This document shows, in pieces, positions 48,886-60,900 of a DNA stretch of 64,000 nt. Source of the stretch: Panorpa germanica (Eukaryota > Arthropoda > Insecta > Mecoptera > Panorpidae); contig OY783207.1 in assembly GCA_963678705.1 (NCBI GenBank), positions 558,001 through 622,000 on the forward strand, written 5' to 3'. The notes beneath the pieces were generated by a model that saw nothing but the letters and a program-made list of their open reading frames with translations, searched no databases and was not told where the DNA came from. How positions within the stretch are numbered: position 1 is the stretch's first letter; each line of letters starts with the position of its first letter. The translations under genes and the position numbers were made by a program.

Positions 48886-50033
48886 GTCATGACGGCTTGT
48901 ATATGCACTTGTGCTGTGACCAGACTATGTAAGCGGTCGTGTATGTATACGACAGTATGCACTAAGCAGCTCTGAAGACGTCAGAGAGGCGGAGACTAGA
49001 TAGTACTAACAATACTGTCACTAATAGTCTTGCATCGTACAAAATAAAAGTTGCATATACCACGTAGCTATTCTAATAGCTATAAGAGAGCCTATAGAGA
49101 ATATAATTTGTATGAAGCAGGTTACTTTGGTGGAAGCTCTAAAGACGGTCAGACAACGAGTGGGCCGGAGTGTCATTCATACTTTGCATATACTCTGCTC
49201 TGATGAGATCTACTAGAACTTCTAGACCTTCCAGAATCTACAAAACACAAAACTGTTGTTTCATACAACAAACACCACCAAAAACCTGTTGTTTATACAA
49301 CAAAAAATACATGAAATCGCCACTGGCGTCACACTGCAGCATACCGCTAAGGTACCACCCACAATTACCAACTCCGGTGAATGCGAGTATTGTAGTTAGT
49401 GGGTGGATGGAATGGGCCTGCTGGCCCATTACATTTTTTTTTTCTCTCTCTGACCTTGAAAAAAATTATTATTAAAAAAAAAATTATTATTTATTAAAAA
49501 AATTATTATTTCTAAAACTACACTGAAATTAAAAATTTTAGTAATCGCCAATATACCTCAAAAAATCCTCAGAATAAGTAGAATATCTACTGATATTAAA
49601 AATGTAACAAATAGTATTGAAAAAGAAATAATAAACTCAAATGTATATCTACCAACAGAAATTGTAAACGTAAAAAATATTATGTTTTAATATGTGGTAT
49701 CACTGAACTGCACTGAACTTTAGCTCAGTGCACTTCAAGTCACCCTTCATTCCCTTCAAATGTTGAGTCGCCGAGCATTTTAGTTCACTATTCCAAAAAT
49801 GGCGGACTGAGGGCGCCTAAAGCGACAGTGATGAATTTTACACTAAGTGATCTATACCCTGCATCTATACCCTGTTCTAAAACTACACTGAATATTTATT
49901 TATCAAGTATCTCTTTATATAATTAAAATTTTTAGTAGTCGCCATTTTCTTTAATTATGTCCGCCACTACAAAATTGAATTTGAATAAGTAACAGCAGCA
50001 TCTATATTGAAAAAGCGGAAATAATTAGTAAAA
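48886..50033. other. No gene recognised
   Basis: Contains a poly-T tract and an (A)n-ATTATT low-complexity tract at 49431-49512. CTAAAACTACACTGAA occurs at 49514 and again near 49875, suggesting pieces of one repeat. Confidence 0.4.
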
Positions 50034-50163
50034 GGTTGTGATCTTGGATAAGCAGATATCGCCATCTACATGACAAGATCGGAACTAAATAGTAACTGGT
50101 TGTGATCTTGGATACGCATATAGCGCCATCTACATTGTAAGACCGGAACTAAATAGTAAATGG
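50034..50163. repeat. 64-bp tandem duplication
   Basis: Two units starting GGTTGTGATCTTGGATA at 50034 and 50098, each with a CGCCATCTACAT and a CGGAACTAAATAGTAA segment. Confidence 0.8.
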
Positions 50164-50970
50164 TTCTTCAGCGTCACTTAAAAATGAACTTGCAGTTCAG
50201 CAAGCCATATGTTTTACTAAAAATAATTTTATCGATCATATATTTAGATAGAACTATTTTAAATGCATGTCCGAATTTATTATGATATTCGGAACAGTCT
50301 GATTAAAAACTAGTTATCATTTACACTACCATTACCATACCAACCTTCTTCCGGTGAATTAAGTTACCTGCAACAAAAAAGTCCATTCGTTAGCTTTAAA
50401 TTCTGATATTATTTTATTTATGACTAAATATTTAAAAAAAAACATATGATAAGAGATACCTGCACAATAGATATTCACTTACAATGAATGACGATATATG
50501 AGCACTTAAAAAGTAAATGAGATTAAGTTCATAAAATTGGTTTAAAATATATTGATTCTTTAAATTCTGTATTTATGTTTCGAACAAAAAAGTAGCCGCT
50601 TTTCTAGTTTTGTGACTTAGGATAAACTAGCTTAGCTAGTAAACATTTAGTGAAATAGAATGGCTTGGTGAAGTATCTATAGATACTTTTATTATTATTT
50701 TATTTTTTAGATTTTATTCTATTATTAGATTTTTTATTATTTTAATAAATAGAATAGAATAAAACATTTCAGTATAATGATCGTTTTCTTAGATTATATT
50801 TAAATACGATGTATGTACAGTAATTTACAATTATAATAATTTTAACTATATATTAAATTTCAACAATTACATTAAAAACTATACTAAGAAAAATTGTAAA
50901 GATGAAATATATGGTGCCATAATTACTATATTACTATAAACTTTAACAATATTTTAAACTTGAATAAACA
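50164..50970. other. Intergenic, downstream of Rabex-5
   Basis: AT-rich; may hold distal 3' UTR of Rabex-5. No other feature supported. Confidence 0.4.
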
Positions 50971-50976
50971 TTTATT
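50971..50976 (-). promoter_or_regulatory. Candidate Rabex-5 polyadenylation signal
   Basis: AATAAA on the minus strand, 33 nt beyond the stop codon. Further AATAAA motifs lie downstream, so the used site is uncertain. Confidence 0.4.
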
Positions 50977-51008
50977 AAAAACAATTTCCTAATATTATAA
51001 TAATGTTG

Positions 51009-54000
51009 TTAAATTAGATTATCAAATGTATTCAAGACTTCTCCCAACACTGTTGTCAATTTGTCTTCTGTTTTACTTTTCTTAGACTTGTGACTTTCAT
51101 TAGGCTCCTCAAGTTTATTTATAAAAGAATTAGAAGAGGATTGATCTAACTGACTTGGTTTCTCACTCGCTTTAACATTCCTTACTGCTTCCGGTGTTGA
51201 AGTGGTTTTACTGTGAGATGTCAATGAGCTATAATCTCCTGTGTTACATGAAATAGTTGGGATGTTGAATCCTTGCATAGAAAATCCTTGATATTCCGCG
51301 TGTGGTTTAATCGGTGATGGCAATAAGAAATCTGTGCCCGGAGACTCATGACTGTCAATAATGCATTCGCTACTTTTAGAGGTGCCTGCCACACCTAATA
51401 TAAAATTAGGTTTTTGGCTTTCTGATTCAGAGTGGGCCACTAAAGGATCAAACGAAGTTACTTCTGGTTGTAATACATTCTGAGATATTACTTTTTGATC
51501 GTGCAGAGGACTAAAAGGATCTTTTACAGGTTGATCTTTACTTGTATTTACTTTACTGATATCTATGTCTTCAGCTACACTATTTTCATTACTGCAATCT
51601 GATAAGTCTATGTCATAATTTACATTAGTTAATCCATGCATATAATTAAAGCTGCCTAAATCATCAGGAGTTGCTAATTCATCTAATGATTGTGTATCGA
51701 AGGAACCAGAACCAAATCCGAAGAGAGGCGACGGCGAGAGAAAATCACTGGATACAGACGTCGGTAGTGTGACATTGGATAATGACAAGTCTGAAATATT
51801 TGGGTTACTGGTATCACTTATTACTAATGTATTAGTCAAAGACTGCGCCAACGTCTGCAACGATTCTTGAGTTGCTATAGGCGGTGGTAAAGGCGGCTTC
51901 TTTATAGCATCAGTGGATAATAAATTTGAACCGAAGAATGAAGTTGTAGTATCAAATTGTAACAAATTTTCACTCAATTGTTTACTTCGTAATTCATTGC
52001 TATTGTTTTCTACATTAAAGCTCATTAAATCTTCTTGATTACACTGATCTGCTGGTTTTGTATCTAAATCGACGATTTTTGTGAAATCCGTGTTACTTCT
52101 CATTTCGTTCGTAGAATCGGAGTGATCTCTGGCGTATTTTTTAATTTCTTCTATAGACCTTAAAGGTTTTATTACTATCGGTGTTCTCGCTAAAATGGCT
52201 GCTACTTTTCTGGTTATATCATCCTGCAATAGTAAAATAAAAGTATAATATTTACTTTATTAAAACCAATAAACTAATTTATTTATTTAATAATAATATA
52301 TTTATATGTCTCTTACTGTTATGTCTTACATTTATACTTACAATTAAATCATTTATTCCTTACAACAAAAACAAAAACCAAATGATAAACCCAAAACCAA
52401 AACACATCATTCCGAACACTAAATAATTAGGACAAAACATTGCATTGAAGATTCTTCTTAAATGTATTGTTTTTGGCAAACTAGACTTATGTCTAGCGAA
52501 CTACCTGAGTTAATACAGAGCAGAATTTGGCATGACAGCATTCGATTCTTTGCAACAATAACTAGGGTTGCAGAACTCAGACTAATAGATAAAAGGCACC
52601 TCAGATCCTTAATTATAGATATTTAAAAACATTACATTATTGGACAATACAATCACTGCACATCGCATCTTCACATCAGACTATCCCATCCTCCACATCA
52701 ACCATAAAATAGTAATAATATTAAAAATGTAACATACCTTAAATTTGTCGACCTCTCCTTTTAGTTGCACAACTCCAACAGACACAGTCTGTGCACGTGT
52801 CTTTAAATTATCCAGAACAGCAAGATCTTCTTTCCCTCTGTGTAAAGCCTCACACATAGTAAGAGCAGCTTCCCATTGTCCATCACCACGTCCTCCCCCA
52901 GACATAAAAGCATTAAACTCATCTTCTGGTAAACTTAACGAATCAGCAACTAGGTTCTCAATAAAAGATACTGCACAACACTGCAATAATAGCAATAAAA
53001 AAAATACAATTAAGCAATTCTATGAATAAAAATGATTGTTGATAAAAAGAAATCTCACCAAATTAGTGAAATAATAGCCAGCTTCACCAGCATTTAGGCG
53101 CGAAGCATTACTGAATCGTGTAACAAAATTAATATTACTTTTGAGTCTAGTTGGATTTGCTTTGAGTACAATAAAAATAAGAGCTGGTAAAAATTCATCC
53201 GCTGAAGCTGGGGCATCCACAGACTTTTGCAACATAAGGAAGATACTTCGACAACATCGCACGACACAGTCCAATTTATCCTGAGGTGCTTTTACTGAGT
53301 CCATCGAAATAAGTTCTGCAAGGATCTTCTTTAATTAGTAACTTCTTAAAACAAAAACATGTGAATTTGTAAAAATGATTAAATGTATAGTTACTTGCCT
53401 GTAATAGCCGTGTATACTAAATCTATAACATCAGCATTACTTTGATCAATTCGGCAATCTAGATGCCTTGATGTTACCCAAGTTAATTGCCTTATTCTAG
53501 CCTGGAGAGCCAAATCTTTTTCTTCATCATTTGTAGAAACAGGGCAGAATAAAATTCTATGTAAATCAGATTAAAAATTAATACTAATTAACAATAAAAT
53601 GAAGACACTTCACAAAAAAGCTGATGGCATTACTTATAAAGTGAAGTCATAGAATATTTCTCAACGAAATCAAGTAACTGTTCCTTAGTTTCACCATTTA
53701 ATCCAGCATATTCCGGGTTTCTGTCGAGTCTTTCGGAAAATTTCTAAAAAGGAAAATATATTCAATGAGCGTTGCTCATAAGAAAAGCTAGCGATCAAAA
53801 TCCTATTTATTCTATTGTCGGCAATATGATAATACAGTTAATTAATGTAATCTATGTAGAAATATGTGCAAGGTAACTTTGTTCCGACCGATAAATACAG
53901 CTTAGATACCATAAGTTGTCCTAGATAAGATAGCATACTATGAAATTGGAAATCAGTCGAAGGATTTAGCAAATTATAATAAAAATTAATACTAAATAGA

Positions 54001-54909
54001 AACCAGGAAAAATGAAACATAGTGGTAATGTAGAAATAGACATACTTAGTTTATTTTCCTTATTCGATTGGTAGAAAAACAATATGTAAAAGTAACTGTA
54101 TAAGGCTGATGCTTAATGGCATAAACATTAATTGCATCTAAATTTATATATCTGATTTTAAATGAACCAAAAAGTAACTGCACGAAATTGAATGTACATT
54201 GCAGGTAATTTTAAACTTCACATGGCTTACTTCCTGATAGAAAATCAATAAAGTACCTGATAATATGATTGCACTGTTTCTTCAGCATGTATAATATCTG
54301 TAGCTGTCTTAATAGCAGCAGTTAGCGAACTTAAACTTCTTCGCAGATCCTTATCACCAGCTGGCGACAGAACAGAAATAAATCTATCCCGAAACTCTAA
54401 TTTCAATTTATCCATTTCAGGACTGGAATTCTCAATAATTGTTGAAGGGCCAGGTTTAATTAAATCTATAAAATGTAAATTGATTTTAAATTCAGCAGAT
54501 AGCAATATTAATAGCCGAAATTGTTTAATACACATAGAATCAAACCTTTTGCATTAGATGATTTACGGAACATGCTATTTAGTTTCAATAATTTTGGTTT
54601 CTTGTCAGTTTGCTTTGACTTTTTTTCTTCAAATTTACTAAACCCTGATGCAATTTTGCTTCTAGCAATAGCGCTCGGACTTTTTGCTGTAATGAATAAA
54701 TTGTATAAATATTTCCACACAACAAAGAGATACCTTTTGGTGGCATTTGTTTATTTTGTACCATGCTTCTGCCGTTCTTTTTGTAGTTGATCGCGATAAC
54801 ATTTTGAGCAGTATCCTTCCCATTGTGCATTTCCATAAAACCCACAGCCACTCTTACATTTTAAATCACTTTGATCTATCCTCAATGAGGGAGATTTTGT
54901 TGCATACAT
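51009..54909 (-). CDS. Rabex-5: Rabex-5, Rab5 guanine nucleotide exchange factor (RABGEF1 orthologue)
   Basis: Activates the early-endosome GTPase Rab5. Exons: 54762-54909, 54546-54686, 54257-54465, 53634-53743, 53399-53556, 53059-53315, 52738-52980, 51009-52223; all join in phase to 826 codons plus stop. Residues 18-37 form an A20 zinc finger (C18-x3-C22-x11-C34-x2-C37). The conserved FSKFEEKK follows, then a helical bundle (about 115-200) and VPS9 domain (about 200-360) with [19 protein letters not shown] and [18 protein letters not shown]295 and Y336 fit the catalytic Asp/Tyr. Residues 423-826 are a Ser/Asn-rich, probably disordered tail with DPF and DPL motifs. The start precedes a [19 protein letters not shown] block that aligns with family N-termini. 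An acceptor (CTTTCAG) 24 nt upstream of the ATG suggests a 5' UTR exon. Oddities: intron 5 is GC-AG, and the MIU helix usual after the zinc finger is not seen. Confidence 0.95.
53316..53398 (-). other. GC-AG intron in Rabex-5
   Basis: The donor is ACAG/GCAAGT and the acceptor CTTGCAG, 83 nt. Only this choice gives ...AITELISMDS, matching the family between the two VPS9 halves. The nearest GT, four bases further on, would shift the frame. Reading through the intron meets TAA at once. Confidence 0.85.
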
Positions 54910-57900
54910 TTTGAAAATATCCAGAAAGTATTCTGAAAGGTATTGAAATCAAATTTAATTTACATTCATTTAATTATATGTATTTATTTGTAAACAAATC
55001 AAAATTTCACATTGATCTTGAACAAATTTAAAGCATTGTATTTTAAACCATATGTACAACGTAATTAAAGTACAATTTAAACATTTATAAATGAAATTGC
55101 TTAATAAGCACTATTATAAAAATAACTTTAGCAATTTATTGATAACTTACACTTTATAATTATTGTTAAATATGAGTCAGATAATTTAAGTGGCTGTCAG
55201 TAAAAATGTCAAATGTCAAACATTCAGAAGTACCAACTTTTACAGCTCGTATCTAGATACGTCACACCACCATTATAAAGAAAATTTACCCGCTAAATAC
55301 AAAAATGATTAGTTAGTTACTCATGTGATATTTTATTTAAACAAAACCTATTAATATTTAATCTAAAAGGGTTTAATTTTATAGCTATAATAAAAGTCTT
55401 ATCTTCTTAAAAAGGTTTATAGATATATTAATGGACAAAGAAAAACTAATAGGACAAAATGTCTTATTTTTAAACAGGTACCGTTGTTATGTAAGATAAA
55501 TCAATAGGCTTGTGTCCTCATTTTTTAGTGGTCGATTTTTCAATTGTTGATTGAAATTAATGTTAATAAATGTGTATTGGCGTGTCTATTTTATTAAATA
55601 TCTAAATGTTGACGGAGGTATAGCAATTAAAAGTTTGAATTGTAGTTTTAGCGCTAGAAATGGTCGGCCATATTTGTATGACGTGAATGCATTTTAACGT
55701 CAGTTATTTGTTGAGTAGGTCAGTGCTGTGGTTATGTTCTGTAGCTGTTGGTAGTCAAATAATCAAGTCAAGTCAAAGAATAATAAGTTTTTATTTTATT
55801 TAACCCTACTAAGGCAGACATGATATTAAAATTTTATTGATCCTTGAAACATATAACAGAGATTTATGAGCTGTAAGGTTGGTAACCTTACACAAGAATT
55901 GTGATGTCACATGCACTTGGAATGGGTACAACGTTGAATCCCTTTAATAATTAAAAGGACAAAATGACTTTTTTAATTGTTAATATCGCTTAACATATAA
56001 GGAGTTATTTAAAAATAATTGAACATTGGAGGTTCTAGTAACCCACTTTATCAATATATAGTACACTTTTATAGAAATTAAGACATAGGACACTAGCCCA
56101 TTGTGTAGTATCTCAAATATTTAAAAAAGGCGCATACTTACTAAGCTTCAATTTTCAGTCACTTTAAACTTCTTTGACGATGATGTGGATTGTGCAGAAG
56201 ATACATTTCTTAAGATTAAGGAACCACACATAACGGTTCAATTAATAAAACCAGCCTCTACCTGCAATAAATAATAAACGCAGGTCGTGGTATTTATGTT
56301 TTTTATTTAATTATTAATACAACAAGTACAAAGTGCAGGTAATGCTTACTTTTAATAATATCAAACTTATTTTTAACAGTTAATAAATGTTAAAAATAAA
56401 TTAGATATTTATTTATTAGAAAGTTTACCATGCACCTATTATTTCAATAACTATATTAATTTTTACGTTTATTGTTAATTAGTTATAATAATTGCTATTT
56501 GTAATTTTCTTTCTATAATTTCTGGTCATAAATTATTACAACGCAGTAAAACTTATTAGGAAGTTTGTATTTATTTTGATTTTTTTTTACATGCACTGCT
56601 CCTGCTTATAAATGGGAAACAGTATTACATGGGTGCTAGCTATTTACAAATCTGAAATTTAATTTTCATTCAACTTTTCACATTTGAAAATAACAATTTT
56701 ATTATTTAAAGTTGTTCCAGTAAAATCGAAGAGAACATTCTGATAAGCGCGAATTATGAATTCAACAAAAGATTAATGATTTTATTAGAACAATCTTAAA
56801 TAAATATTTCAATAACTAATTATTTATATCATAAATCAAACCTTACTTTTTAATTACATTACTTTTAATTCTAAATATAACAAATATTGCCATTCAATAT
56901 TACCTTATCATTTCCTAAATCTAAACGAAGTTTTTGGACATTTTAAATTTTATACATGTATAAAAAATATGACACAGTTTTCACTTAATTTAAAATCTCT
57001 CTTAAAACATACGAATTAATTTTTTTTTCTATATTTTTAATAAAACTTGTTAAATTTGTGAACTATTGTACAAAAAATAAAATATAAAATGACCAAAAAA
57101 ATTACTCATATGTTTTATTAATAATATACATTTTTATGGCAACTGAAAAACTAATATTTTTATATAATTACTGTTATTAACTAGTTATACATTTTAAAAT
57201 ATTATTTACAATTTATTGAAATAAAAAGTATATTCATGTTAAAAGAAATAAACAATTTTACAAATTACAAATATGTAATTTTTGTTTTCATATTAACTAT
57301 TGCTTTTTTATAGTTTGTACCTAGTTAGAAAACAAGTGGTTTTTAACATTCAGAAAATATCTTTGGCGTTGGAAAATATTTCAACGTCATGTAACAAACA
57401 GTTTCTTCATAGTTTTACAACAATCAATAATTCAATATCATAGAAAAGAGAAATAACAAAACGAATCAATTGTTAGCTGCATCCTCTACATAATTAAAAA
57501 CTATTTACTTTTAAAAAATGTTAAAATGCTAAGTTAGATGTTTAGATTATTTAGATGTCGACTAGGTATATTGTTTTTAATGATACCGCACGCAATGCCT
57601 ATTTACAATTTAAAAGGGACCTTACTGGCATCGCTCATGTCGAATACATTTCATCTTGTACTAGTTGTTCTAGTAATGCACCTAAGTAATTAATGTTTAA
57701 TGTTATCAAAATAGAAAAATTAGAACAGAATAAATTTTTAATAAAATAAACCCTATTTCAAATCACAAGTAAGTGGTCAATTTTACATATATTTACTTTA
57801 TTTATCACTAAATATACAAGCTGATTGTTATTTATTTAAACATTATTACTTAAAGAACATAACTTAAACAACTAACACGTACGTAACTTGCACAGTAACT

Positions 57901-57920
57901 AATTTGACAGCATTTATGAA
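54910..57920. other. Intergenic: Rabex-5 upstream region and TOX 3' UTR
   Basis: Lies between the Rabex-5 start and the TOX-family stop, both on the minus strand. Very AT-rich, with several minus-strand AATAAA motifs near 57780-57840 that could end the TOX transcript. No core promoter could be placed with confidence. Confidence 0.4.
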
Positions 57921-60900
57921 TTACTTGACAGCTGAGAAGTTTTGCGATTGATTATTATTTGTAGTCACCCAAGATCCAAATACGTCTCTGTAATATAAAT
58001 ATGATTTATAAAAAGATCAAGATATAAAATAATTATATTTCTACATTTTATATACATTTACACCACACAGAGGATAAAAAGGAAGTGGATTTAAATATAT
58101 TTAAAACGTAGTTTGAAAAGGAAGATTTTTACACGGCACCGTAATAAAAATTCATTTTCAAATTAATTGCAAACGGCTCTAGACTGTATCTAGTCACAAA
58201 TTCACTACTGCCTTCAACGTTAGACTCAAGTGTCCCATGGTAATAGATATGGCCGTCTGCAAGGGTCAAGGAGTAAAGGAAACAACGTTCTCTCAAATTG
58301 TCAGGAAAGTGTAAGGTCCTAAATATAACGCATTTACCTGCAATGACTAACGACACATTCATTACTGCAATATTCATCTTCCCATTCGGGGTTCGAAATA
58401 GCAGCATTAGGGCATCCATGGCGGATGCATGCCCCACCCTGTGATCCAGCCTGATGGCCCTGTGGGACCCCACTCGGTGGGCAAGGGGGTCCTGTGGCTA
58501 AAGGGGACGCACTTTGTTGATTTGGAGGGCTTAATTGATGATGAGAAGGGCCGGGAACTTGCTATAAATATTTCAAAATCTACTATATAAAATTGTAACA
58601 AAAAATAATTATGTCATTTATTGATATATTATAGAATTTTGTTGTTTAGTACCTGTGGATGCTGCATATAGTTTTGCTGCATGTTTTGTTGCATGTGATG
58701 TTGCTGTTGTGAATGTTGCATCATTTGTGGATGCATCATTCCATTCCCTTGCATCTGTTGTTGCCCCATGCTTTGTGGTGACATGCTTTGTTGCTGGGCA
58801 TTTATCGTCTGCTGCTGTTGTTGTTGAGCATTCAACTGTTGTTGCTGCTGCACCGTCATTTGTTGTTGTACATTCATCTGTTGCTGTTGCTGCTGTTGTT
58901 GTTGTTGTTGTGCATTAATTTGCTGTTGTACATTCATGGGTGGCATCATTGTCATATTGTTAACATTTTTGTTAGCACCGCCAATTGGACTCACTTGTTG
59001 TGGTTGAGGTACTGTTTGCGTTTGAGAAATTTGGGTCATCTGTGTCCCCTGTTGTATCGGTGGTGATGGTAACGTAGCCTGTTGTTGCTGGGGTTGCTGA
59101 TAGTTACCATAAGGTGCATTTGTATATGTTGGAGTAGTTGGTGCAGTGAACCCTTGATACAAACCGTCAGATTCACCCGCTCCCTAAATTATACAAAAAT
59201 ATTTTCATGTCCTGTTATGGTAAAAACTATATACATTGAATGCTGTTCGTTTTGATATATGTTTTAACGAACAAATTATAAGTAGAACCATTCCATCCCT
59301 TAATATGTCTTATTTAAATAAGAATAGCTTCATTTTAAACAATTACCTTTGAAACCAAGCTAGCTCTATATGCTGCAAGCGCCTTTAAGTATTCCTTTTT
59401 TGCTGCTTCTGTCTTCTTTTTGTATACCTGTAATAAATAAAATATTTGTTAGTGAACATGTTTTATATCAAATTTACTTAAGACTAATAATAAATCGCTA
59501 ATTATATAACCAATTATGTTTATTTTGAAATTATATATGCAGATAATAATTAAATATTTAATTAGTAATTCAAAAATGCTTTTGTCTACTTTGTTATTAT
59601 TTTTTACTTCAGTTTCAACGTGATTTTAACCCTTTGTAGTCTCTATTTGCTTGTTAACTTTTTGCCTATTTAAATAAATAACACTGTAATTATTCTTTTA
59701 ATTAACTATGCTCTTAATAATGAAACAAAAAACGTTCTTTTCATAAAATTAAACAAAAAGACCAAGCTTGTTTACATGTATATCTATTATTTTTAGGTTA
59801 GGAACTACTTATTTTAAATCACTGCAACCAAAAAGAATATCTACCTTTTATAAATAACATAAAAACAGAAACTAATAAAATTCGCGGCATATATCATTTA
59901 TACTTTCACATTTTTGTTACTTTTTCATTAACTATTTCAAGCTATTGTAAGCTATTATAAACTGACAGCCACCATTTGCAATTCGCAAAAGCAAACACAA
60001 ACAAATACGGTGGTGGTTGCAGGTGGCTGAATATTTCTCTGGGCTGCAATTTGTTACGTATTTGAATTTAAAACATTCATGTATTTTTTATATATTAATA
60101 TATATTATACTTATTAACGCTTAATTAATTTTATATTTGAATGTATATAAGACAGAAGATTAAGTGACCCATCAAAATCTCAAACAACTCCGAAATTCTC
60201 ATTGCGAGAAACGCATTTTATCGGCATTGGAATGGGTTTCTAGAATTGGGAGCATTGGCTTGTGACTCACAAAGAACATATAACATAATTTTCATACCAC
60301 TCTCTTATTTTATGATATAATGTTTCTATATAGTTATAGAAATACATAAATAAATCAAATATACATAATGCTGACTCTACTTGACTGTATTATACTTGTT
60401 AAGATTTATGTTTCCGTCATTTATGTTGTTGACCTGGTTATAATTAAATATTTATATTTAATGATGAAATTGTAAAACAAGGCCAATTAACCTATTTTAA
60501 AGCCATGTGCACCTGCCGAATGGCATACCAGTAACGTAACATAGAAATGGGGCACCTATACGACTCCATTAACATTTATAAAGATGTGTAAGATTCAAAT
60601 AACGGACTTTGAATGCGGTTCTTATATCTAGACTAGTTATACACTACCGCCAACGACGAAGGAATTCATCACATTAGAATCTTTAGTTAAGACATTACAG
60701 AATTGGAACGGTCTCTTTTCAAACATTAATAGTTACAGCACATGATTTCGCAGTTTGAGTGAGCCACTGCTTAAAGCGATTTTTATAGAGTTGATAAGCT
60801 ATCTGCATGCTATCTGCTACAAATTTCCTTCCGTTATTAATTGGACTATAATTATCATGGGTAGGTGAGTTTTTAATCAGTCGAATAAGCACCTGGATTC

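Noticed and set aside
49170-49475. 101-codon frame with MSFILCIYSALMRST start
   Set aside because: No domain, low-complexity end in a poly-T tract, and no splice or homology support; probably repeat-derived.
54508-54851. Overlapping 70- and 88-codon minus frames as separate genes
   Set aside because: They are read-through of Rabex-5 exons 1-2 into the flanking introns.
58129-58473. 114-codon minus-strand frame
   Set aside because: Different frame over the TOX exon at 58338-58561, whose correct frame encodes the Cys-rich module, and it runs into the intron.
58655-59066. Long Val/Leu-rich plus-strand frames
   Set aside because: Antisense of the TOX CAG/CAA-coded poly-Gln exon.
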